Shown here: positions 7,227 through 12,479 of the stretch, in pieces
How positions within the stretch are numbered: the first letter of the stretch is position 1
Layout: every line of letters begins with the position of its first letter
From: Thermohalobaculum sp039187815
GTDB taxonomy: Bacteria > Pseudomonadota > Alphaproteobacteria > Rhodobacterales > Rhodobacteraceae
Direction: 5' to 3'
DNA: 12,479 nt
NCBI GenBank assembly: GCA_039187815.1
Contig: JBCCZI010000124.1
Coordinates: forward strand, 1-12,479
The notes under the pieces: generated by a model
Database searches by the model: none
Seen by the model: the letters and a program-made list of their open reading frames with translations, nothing else
Told to the model about the DNA's origin: nothing
Translations under genes and position numbers: made by a program

Positions 7227-8879
7227 TCAGGCGCGTTGTGCCGGAACCGGACTGCCCCCGGGTTGGTCGGGGCGCGCAGCCCCCGCGGGCGCCGTCCCGC
7301 GAGAGGCATGTCGGGCACTGTCACGCCAGGGCTGGCGCTTGAACCACGCGACGAGATAAGCCACTGCGATGAGAATGGCAAAGCCGAACAGATTGACGGC
7401 TGTGCGGGTCAGCAGATCGCGCTCGAGCACGTCCATCATCCAGCCATTGAACCGAGCAAGCGGGATCGACACCATGAATACGGCGAGGCTTTGGGTCCCG
7501 ACCTTGCGGATCACGGGGACCGCGGCCAGAAACGCGTCGCGCGTCAGCCATTGGCGCCAAACCGGTGGCGTCGCCGCCCACAGCAAGACGAGTGCCGCGA
7601 CGCCGAAAAGCAGCTGGTAGAGGCCGACCTGCCAGGGATCGGCGAGCAGGTGCTCCCCCTCCTCGGTCACATGGGTCAATCCCATCCAGTCGATCGACAG
7701 CAACCAGGCCTCGATCCCCGGGGCATAGGCGTTGACCTCGGCGATCAGCACATGGGGCAAAAAAGCGATGATCACGGCAACGGCAACGGCCAGACCAATG
7801 GGGCCAACCGCTCCCGGCGCGCGATATCCTTCGTTCAGCCGCACACCGCCTGGGCCCACGGCAACCCACGCGAGATAGCCGAGCGCAAGGAAATGGGTGA
7901 AGCGGCCAAGCCCCTGCCAAGTCTTCCACCAATAGGGTTGGATGAAGTCCCGCGTCGTGTCGATCCACCCATGGGGCGACCAGCCGAAGAGGGTGAGATC
8001 GCTCGGCAGATACTGCCCGCCATGGATCTTGAACCAGGCAAAGGGGACAATCGCCAGCACATAGGCTGCCGCCAGGATCACCAGCCAGCGCTTGACCGGC
8101 GGCGCGGGCAGCCAACCCATGCCAAAGGCAAAGCCGGTGAAGAAGATGAGCTGCCAGCCGAACGGATTGAAGAACCACGTGTTGTCGCCCCAGGGGAACG
8201 AGGGCAGGTTCATCCAGGTGAGCGCTGCGCCATACTCGGCAATGGCCAGTTGCCAGTCTGCCGGGTTCTCGAGCCGCCCGATCACACGGGCATATCCGGC
8301 CAGCTGCGCCATGGCCCAGACGCCGATCATCAGGGCAAAGACGAGGGCCGACCCGCCGACGCGATGTGCCAGCATGATCACCGGGATCATGCCCAGGATC
8401 ACCAGGTACATCGGCAGGATGTCGAACAGCCCCGGCACATAGGTCAGGGTAAAGAGGCCGATCAGCGCCTCGCCCGTCTGCTCGAAAAGCGGCACCACAT
8501 AGGGCCCGTGAATATAGGGGATCGCCCTATTGCCGAGATCGTAGTGGTCGATCGCGAACAGCATGATCGCCGTGACTAGGAAGATCCCGATATGCGCCCA
8601 ATAGACCTGCCAGACGCGAAAGGCGATGCGCGCCGATCCGAGCGCGAAGCTCTTTTGCGTGAAGACTGCGCCGAACGCCAAGGCCGAGGCCATGCCCGAG
8701 CAGAAGACAAAAATCTCGGTCGCATCGGAAAACCCGAAGCGTGCCGGGATCCACAATGTCCAGGTGTTCCCGGGCGTGTGGGCCAACAGGATGATGAACA
8801 TCGCTATGCCGCGGAAGAAATCTAACCGCAAGTCGCGGGGGCGTCGCGCGGCCCCTGTATGGGAAACTGGGTTGCTCAT
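7227..8879 (-). CDS. OpgC-type multi-pass membrane acyltransferase
   Basis: The product is a 550-residue integral inner-membrane protein of the OpgC_C family, relatives of which succinylate osmoregulated periplasmic glucans using cytoplasmic succinyl-CoA. The N-terminus has the family signature: RDLRLDFFRGIAMF (15-28), ILLAHTPGN (30-38), WIPARFGFSDATE (43-55) and FVFCSGMASALAFG (57-70). About ten further hydrophobic segments follow, including LIFFTGFAFGMGW mid-protein and LIAVAYLVAWF near the end. The last 30 residues are polar, Ala/Pro/Gly-rich and probably disordered. I use the ATG at 8879; a GTG at 8888 adds three residues, and neither has a strong Shine-Dalgarno. It lies 45 bases after the TPR gene and 6 before the reductase gene. 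No opgG/opgH glucan synthesis genes are in the window, so the acyl acceptor is unproven and may be another envelope glycan. Confidence 0.9.
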   Translation of the reverse strand: MSNPVSHTGAARRPRDLRLDFFRGIAMFIILLAHTPGNTWTLWIPARFGFSDATEIFVFCSGMASALAFGAVFTQKSFALGSARIAFRVWQVYWAHIGIFLVTAIMLFAIDHYDLGNRAIPYIHGPYVVPLFEQTGEALIGLFTLTYVPGLFDILPMYLVILGMIPVIMLAHRVGGSALVFALMIGVWAMAQLAGYARVIGRLENPADWQLAIAEYGAALTWMNLPSFPWGDNTWFFNPFGWQLIFFTGFAFGMGWLPAPPVKRWLVILAAAYVLAIVPFAWFKIHGGQYLPSDLTLFGWSPHGWIDTTRDFIQPYWWKTWQGLGRFTHFLALGYLAWVAVGPGGVRLNEGYRAPGAVGPIGLAVAVAVIIAFLPHVLIAEVNAYAPGIEAWLLSIDWMGLTHVTEEGEHLLADPWQVGLYQLLFGVAALVLLWAATPPVWRQWLTRDAFLAAVPVIRKVGTQSLAVFMVSIPLARFNGWMMDVLERDLLTRTAVNLFGFAILIAVAYLVAWFKRQPWRDSARHASRGTAPAGAARPDQPGGSPVPAQRA

Positions 8880-8924
8880 ACCTGTCACGGGCCGCTTACA
8901 CCAAGCTTGAACGCAATCCCAACA

Positions 8925-10283
8925 TCATTCCGCCGCCAATGCTGCCTCACGAGCGCGTGAGATCGCCGTGAGGCGCCGGTCGGTAAAGCGGTCCATCGCG
9001 CCTCGGCGATCCGCGCGGGCGCGTAACTCGGCCTCCGCCTCGGTCCAACGGCCAGCGCGGATCCCCGCCTCGATCATCAGCCGAGAGAACACATCCCGCT
9101 GCGCATGGCTGCCGCCGATGCACTGCAAATCCCCGCGCGCACCGCGCAGCCGCTCAAAGGCCAGACCGAACGCGCCCGCGCGAAAGGCCGTGAGCCCGAG
9201 GGCCGCCGGATGCCCCGCCACCGCCGCCACCTCATGCATGTCGTGGTCACTCCGCGCCGCATCGCGGCCCAGCCGCGCAACCAACCGATCGGCCTCGGCA
9301 TCGCGCCCAGCCGCCCCCAGGGCCAGGAGATAGTGCAGATCGGCAAAGACCACACAGCCCGGCTCGACCCGCCCGGCGGCCAAATCCGCCAGCTCGGCCC
9401 AGCGATCGCCCACGGGGATGCCATCTATCTCGAGCCGCGCCAGCATCGACGCGCCATTGGCGATGTCGCGGTAGTCATCGGTGTGCTCGGCGCGCACATG
9501 ATCGTCATAAAGTGCCAGGACGCGGTCGAAATCGCCCTCATCGAGGTGGAACAAGGCCAGATGCCACCAGACATGCGCCCCGAAATTATTGCAATGCGAC
9601 CAGCGGGCCGTCTGGTGGGTGAGCCAGTCGATCCCCACCTTGTTTTGCGCCGTCATGTCATAGACATGGGCCACCGCGTGCAAGCCCCAGGCATCATCGG
9701 GGGCGAGCTCGATGCCGGCCCGGCCCGCCGCCTCGGCCCGCTGATAGTCCCCCATCTCCTCCATGGCAAAGGCGTGACAGCCGAGCACATAGCCAGCGCA
9801 GGGATGCGCGGCATAGGCTGGCAGCACCTGTTCGATCGCGCGCAACATGCCGCGCCGATCGCCGAGGACGAAGCGGATCGCCTGATCGAGCTTGACTGCG
9901 AGAACATCGTCGGGCGTGGTCTCGAGCAAGCGCTCAAGGATCTGCGCGATCTGGCGTGGGCGCCCGCCAAGCCAGGCCGCCAGCGCCTCGACATAGACGC
10001 GCTCTCGCGGTGTCGCCCCTGCGGTGGCCAAGGCCACCTCGGCGCGCTCCAGCGCCTGACCGGCAAGCGGCACCAATTCATGGCGCCCGAGCAACAGCGT
10101 GAACAACCCCTTGGCCGCCCATCCCATGGCGAACTGCGGCGCGGCGTCGAGCACCTGGCCCAGATGGTCCGGTGTCGATCGGCAATGGCAGAGGAAGGCG
10201 CGCACCATGCGGTCCCACGCCTCGACCGAAGCGGCATCTGGCAGGCTGAGCGGCAATCCGCTGGCGTCGCGAAGCTCTGTCAT
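8925..10283 (-). CDS. TTC38-like tetratricopeptide repeat protein
   Basis: The product is a 452-residue soluble helical-repeat protein. It matches the tetratricopeptide repeat protein 38 family: DAWGLHAVAHVYDM (197-210), HCNNFGAHVWWHLALFHLDEG (230-250, read with small variations) and GGSHAQRDVF (390-399) are its hallmarks, with helix-turn-helix repeats such as YQRAEAAGRAGIELAPDD (180-197) between them. The conserved His, Trp and Asp residues in these motifs suggest a functional pocket rather than only a scaffold, but the activity of the family is not established. There is no signal peptide or membrane segment. The frame stays open to 11138, but that extension is Arg/Gln/His-rich antisense of the transporter gene. 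ATG 10283 is the only sensible start, with an AAGGGA 13 bases before it. It is the first gene of the minus-strand unit ahead of the OpgC-type gene. Confidence 0.9.
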   Translation of the reverse strand: MTELRDASGLPLSLPDAASVEAWDRMVRAFLCHCRSTPDHLGQVLDAAPQFAMGWAAKGLFTLLLGRHELVPLAGQALERAEVALATAGATPRERVYVEALAAWLGGRPRQIAQILERLLETTPDDVLAVKLDQAIRFVLGDRRGMLRAIEQVLPAYAAHPCAGYVLGCHAFAMEEMGDYQRAEAAGRAGIELAPDDAWGLHAVAHVYDMTAQNKVGIDWLTHQTARWSHCNNFGAHVWWHLALFHLDEGDFDRVLALYDDHVRAEHTDDYRDIANGASMLARLEIDGIPVGDRWAELADLAAGRVEPGCVVFADLHYLLALGAAGRDAEADRLVARLGRDAARSDHDMHEVAAVAGHPAALGLTAFRAGAFGLAFERLRGARGDLQCIGGSHAQRDVFSRLMIEAGIRAGRWTEAEAELRARADRRGAMDRFTDRRLTAISRAREAALAAE

Positions 10284-10457
10284 GGCCAACCGGTCCCTTT
10301 TTGCATTTTGGCACTGTGGATGTAACGGATACATGCCCCCGATCGGCCGCGCGAACGACATCCGCTCACTGCTTTGTGACGGAGCGCGTGGAAGGGCTCG
10401 CGATAGGGGGAGGAGCGTCGGGTTTGGCACTGGCCAACCTCGCAGGAGGATCTGACC
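10284..10457. promoter_or_regulatory. Divergent regulatory region with inverted repeat
   Basis: The 174 bases separate the divergent TPR and YeeE/YedE genes and must carry promoters in both directions. I cannot assign clear -35/-10 boxes. A perfect inverted repeat ATGTA-ACGGA-TACAT lies at 10320-10334, 36 bases before the TPR start and 123 before the transporter start, and could be an operator. The consensus-like Shine-Dalgarno AGGAGG (10444-10449) at the right end belongs to the transporter gene. Confidence 0.35.
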
Positions 10458-11684
10458 ATGGCGGCACGCCCGTCTGACACCGCAGCCCCAACACCAAGCC
10501 GCCAGCATGGGCCGCTGGCCCTGGCTCTGTTGGGCCTGGTGGCAGTCGCAGCTCTCAGCTTCGAGGCGCGCGGCGGCTTTGATGCGGATGGCGCGCGCTA
10601 TGCGGCCGGCGCACTGCTGGGCGGGCTGGCCGGCTTCGGGCTCTATCATGCGGCGTTCGGCTTCACCGGCGCGTGGCGCCGCCTGGTCCTGGAGCGGCGC
10701 GGCGGCGGCTTGCGCGCACAGCTGCTCCTCATCGCGCTCGCCTGTGCCGCGACCTATCCCCTCATCGGCTATGAGGCGATCACGGGGTGGAACATGCATC
10801 CCGTGGTGATGCCGATGGGGCTCGCCTCGGCGATCGGCGCCTTCGTGTTCGGCATCGGCATGCAGCTCGGTGGCGGCTGTGCCTCGGGCACGCTGTTCAC
10901 GGCTGGAGGCGGCTCCAACCGCATGCTGGTCGTCCTCGCGGCCTTCATCGCAGGATCGGTCTTGGCCACGGCGCATTTGCGCGAGTTCTGGTTTGCGCTG
11001 GACGAGATCACAGGCATCCCGAATCTGCCAGGCACCTCGGTGATCGCGCTCGCTGGACCGCTCGGCGCCTTGGCGCTTATGGGCCTTCTGCTCGGGCTGC
11101 TCTGGCTCATATCGATCGGCCTCGAGCGCGCCCGGCACGGCGCCCTGGAGAGCCCGCGCCAGACGCTTAGCCTGATCGGCGGGCCTTGGTCACTGGCGCT
11201 CGGCGCTGTGGCTCTGGCGATTGTCAGCATCGGGTCCTTCTTGCTCTTCCAGCGGCCCTGGGGGGTGACCTCGGGCTTTGCGCTCTGGGGAGCCCAGGCG
11301 CTGGAGGCCGCGGGCGTCACCGTGCGCGATTGGGGCTATTGGTCCGGATGGCGTGCCGGGCAACTCGATCGCACCCTGCTGGCGGACCGCATCTCGGTGA
11401 TGAATCTCGGCATTCTGGCGGGCGCGATGGCCGCAGCCGCCCTCGCCGGCCGGTTCCGTCCCACCGTGTCTCTCAGCAAACGCGATCTCTACACCGCGCT
11501 GATCGGCGGGCTGATGATGGGCTTTGGCGCCCGCCTGGCCTTTGGATGCAATATCGGCGCCTATCTTGGCGGCCTAGTCTCGGGATCGCTCCATGGGCTG
11601 TGGTGGCTGGTCTTCGGCTTTCTGGGCTCGCTGGTCGGGATTTGGCTGCGCGGCCGGATCGGGCTCGATCCCCCGCGATCCTAG
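10458..11684 (+). CDS. YeeE/YedE family transporter (probable thiosulfate/sulfur uptake)
   Basis: The product is a 408-residue inner-membrane protein with many hydrophobic segments, made of two related halves as in full-length YeeE/YedE (TsuA-type) proteins. Characterised relatives move thiosulfate through conserved cysteines; YedE relatives are tied to selenium metabolism. Here the two signature cysteines are present: C141 in MQLGGGCASGTL (135-146) and C364 in ARLAFGCNIGAYLGG (358-372). GYEAITGWNMHP (104-115) and GYWSGW (293-298) lie in periplasmic or pore-side loops by family analogy. Start choice is firm: AGGAGG ends 8 bases before the ATG. The next gene, DUF302, begins 20 bases downstream, so they form one unit. 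DUF302 and YeeE genes occur together in sulfur-oxidising bacteria, which favours a sulfur substrate. The exact substrate is inference. Confidence 0.92.
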   Translation: MAARPSDTAAPTPSRQHGPLALALLGLVAVAALSFEARGGFDADGARYAAGALLGGLAGFGLYHAAFGFTGAWRRLVLERRGGGLRAQLLLIALACAATYPLIGYEAITGWNMHPVVMPMGLASAIGAFVFGIGMQLGGGCASGTLFTAGGGSNRMLVVLAAFIAGSVLATAHLREFWFALDEITGIPNLPGTSVIALAGPLGALALMGLLLGLLWLISIGLERARHGALESPRQTLSLIGGPWSLALGAVALAIVSIGSFLLFQRPWGVTSGFALWGAQALEAAGVTVRDWGYWSGWRAGQLDRTLLADRISVMNLGILAGAMAAAALAGRFRPTVSLSKRDLYTALIGGLMMGFGARLAFGCNIGAYLGGLVSGSLHGLWWLVFGFLGSLVGIWLRGRIGLDPPRS

Positions 11685-11704
11685 CGCCTCATATGGAGGG
11701 TCTT

Positions 11705-12175
11705 ATGCGCCTTGCTGCTCTGCTATGCCTACTTGTCCTGCCCGCTTGGGCGGCGGATCTCGCCGATCGCCCGGGTTGGGCCGTGCACCATACGGCGCTC
11801 TCGTACCAGGAGTTGCTCGAGCGAACCAAAGCCGCGGTCAAAGCGGAGAAGATGGGCCTCGTGACCCAAGCCGGCCCAACCGAGGTGGCCGCTCGCCGCG
11901 GTGAGATCATCCCAGGAAACCGCGTGCTCGGGGTCTTCCGGAATGATTTCGCCGTCCGGGCTGTGCGCCTCTCGACCGCGGCCATGATCGAAGCGCCGAT
12001 CAGGCTCTATGTCACCGAGAACGCGGATGGCAGCGCGACCCTCGCCTACAAGACGCCCAGCTATGTCTTCGCGCCTTACGCGGGCGAAGGGGGAGAGGGC
12101 CTCGTCGAACTCGCCACCGAACTCGATGCGATATTTGCCGCCATCGCTGCCAGGGCGATCGCCGCTAAACCCTAG
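11705..12175 (+). CDS. Exported DUF302 family protein
   Basis: The product is a 156-residue periplasmic protein with a short signal peptide (MRLAALLCLLVLPAWA, cleavage likely after residue 16 or 17) followed by a DUF302 domain (about 22-150). Domain landmarks are LSYQELLERTKAAVKAEKMG (32-51), IIPGNRVLGVFRND (68-81), APIRLYVTEN (97-106) and LAYKTPSYVFAPY (113-125). The DUF302 fold has no proven enzymatic role. Its single cysteine (C8) is in the signal peptide, so the mature protein has none and should not carry sulfur as a persulfide. GGAGGG (11695-11700) lies 4 bases before the ATG. An in-frame ATG at 11693 would add four residues. The pair with the upstream YeeE/YedE gene suggests a helper or sensor role in sulfur compound handling (inference). 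The frame continues upstream to 11186 only as a shadow of the transporter gene. Confidence 0.88.
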   Translation: MRLAALLCLLVLPAWAADLADRPGWAVHHTALSYQELLERTKAAVKAEKMGLVTQAGPTEVAARRGEIIPGNRVLGVFRNDFAVRAVRLSTAAMIEAPIRLYVTENADGSATLAYKTPSYVFAPYAGEGGEGLVELATELDAIFAAIAARAIAAKP

Positions 12176-12176
12176 G

Positions 12177-12212
12177 GGCGATTGAGGGCTGGACAGCCCC
12201 CACCCTTTCGCC
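12177..12212 (+). terminator. Possible weak terminator hairpin after DUF302 gene
   Basis: Two nested stems follow the stop codon: an outer GGCGA (12177-12181) with TCGCC (12208-12212), and an inner GGGCT (12186-12190) with AGCCC (12195-12199) around GGAC. There is no U-run after it, so if it ends transcription it is not a classical intrinsic terminator. Confidence 0.25.
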
Positions 12213-12243
12213 TATCCCCCCAAGGTCTCGAAACGCGAGAGAC

Positions 12244-12319
12244 GCCCAGGTAGCTCAGTTGGTAGAGCAGCGGATTGAAAATCCGCGTGTCGGTGGTTCG
12301 AATCCGCCCCTGGGCACCA
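12244..12319 (+). tRNA. tRNA-Phe (GAA)
   Basis: A complete 76-base tRNA with encoded CCA. The acceptor stem GCCCAGG (12244-12250) pairs with CCTGGGC (12309-12315), the D arm is GCTC/GAGC (12253-12256, 12265-12268), the anticodon stem is GCGGA/TCCGC (12270-12274, 12282-12286) with loop TTGAAAA and anticodon GAA at 12277-12279, the variable loop is GTGTC, and the T arm is GGTGG/CCGCC around TTCGAAT. Discriminator A is followed by CCA (12317-12319). A small hairpin TCTCG-AAACG-CGAGA (12226-12240) sits just before it and may be part of the precursor 5' leader. The IS110-type gene begins directly downstream. Confidence 0.98.
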
Positions 12320-12479
12320 CTTGTCTCAATATATTGATCATCGGGCTGGACCTCGGGAAGAGCGTCTTTCAGGCGCACGGCGTGGATGAGACGGGCAGAA
12401 CGGTGCTGGTGAAGACGTTGCATCGCAAGCAGATGCTGCCGTTCTTCTCGAAGCGGCCGCCCTGCCTGATCGGGATCGA
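12320..12479 (+). mobile_element. IS110-family insertion sequence, left part, cut by window edge
   Basis: DNA immediately after the tRNA-Phe CCA leads into an IS110-family transposase gene. Only 14 bases separate the tRNA from the first possible codon, and they include part of a 12-base palindrome TCAATATATTGA (12326-12337). The left boundary of the element is not defined by inverted repeats, as is usual for IS110. Such short 5' non-coding DNA fits an IS1111-like layout or a truncated copy better than the IS110 subgroup, which carries its bridge RNA in a long left end. Confidence 0.6.
12334..12479 (+). CDS. IS110-family DEDD transposase, N-terminal fragment at window edge
   Basis: The frame from a TTG at 12334 runs open to the window end (48 residues). 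It matches the N-terminus of IS110 recombinases: IIGLDLGKSVFQAHGVD (2-18) with the first catalytic aspartate of the RuvC-like DEDD site in GLD (D6), then LHRKQMLPFF (about 29-38) and the family string PPCLIGI (42-48), after which relatives have the catalytic glutamate, just beyond the edge. The family works by RNA-guided recombination with a bridge RNA and a C-terminal Tnp20 domain, not seen here. No ATG or GTG is available in frame and no Shine-Dalgarno is seen. The gene may use TTG, or its original start was lost when the junction with the tRNA formed. Whether the rest is intact cannot be judged. Confidence 0.8.
   Translation, partial: MIIGLDLGKSVFQAHGVDETGRTVLVKTLHRKQMLPFFSKRPPCLIGI

Noticed and set aside
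6627..8579. 650-codon plus-strand frame opposite the OpgC-type and reductase genes
   Set aside because: It is a His/Arg/Asp/Gln-rich product with no domain pattern; it is the expected open antisense frame of G+C-rich coding DNA. The opposite strand has clear family motifs.
10284..11138. Upstream extension of the TPR gene across the divergent spacer into the transporter gene
   Set aside because: The extension is Gln/Arg/His-rich antisense of the transporter N-terminal half; the TPR family starts near 10283.
12172..12423. Minus-strand 83-codon frame containing RIRTTDTRIFNPLLYQLSY
   Set aside because: This is the antisense reading of the tRNA-Phe gene, a well-known false protein in databases.

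Overview
The window is G+C-rich bacterial chromosome (about two thirds G+C by eye). It has dense, short-spaced genes and long open antisense frames. Gene content fits an alphaproteobacterium: an OpgC-type acyltransferase, a TTC38-like TPR protein, a MocR-type regulator, a YeeE/YedE transporter with a DUF302 partner, and an IS110-family transposase. The order or genus cannot be fixed from this sequence alone.

Layout. The left edge (1-1242, minus) holds an Ldh_2-type malate/lactate dehydrogenase. Its 3' end overlaps the GTG start of an unlisted, probably secreted protein that runs off the window. A divergent spacer (1243-1382) with two similar hairpin-like repeats separates it from a plus-strand run: a class I SAM methyltransferase, a PaiB-like FMN-binding protein and a CNNM/CorC-type membrane protein with CBS domains. 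This run ends 9 bases from a convergent minus-strand gene for a small, highly charged helical protein of unknown function. Upstream of that on the same strand is a MocR-type regulator (winged helix plus aminotransferase fold) that has no normal start codon in frame with its DNA-binding domain. An AT-richer 180-base spacer carries its probable promoter.

From 6426 to 10283 three minus-strand genes read as one transcription unit: TTC38-like TPR protein, then OpgC-type membrane acyltransferase, then a stand-alone RibD-C-type reductase. Divergent from this unit, a YeeE/YedE-type transporter and an exported DUF302 protein form a two-gene unit with strong ribosome binding sites. This pair is probably concerned with uptake or handling of thiosulfate or another reduced sulfur species. 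The right edge holds a complete tRNA-Phe(GAA) with encoded CCA. Fourteen bases later comes the 5' end of an IS110-family transposase, cut by the window edge.

I see no CRISPR array, prophage, toxin-antitoxin pair or defence system. The points most worth a second look are the abnormal MocR start, the tRNA-Phe/IS110 junction with its 12-base palindrome, the cut-off secreted protein at the left edge, and the charged orphan beside the MocR gene.
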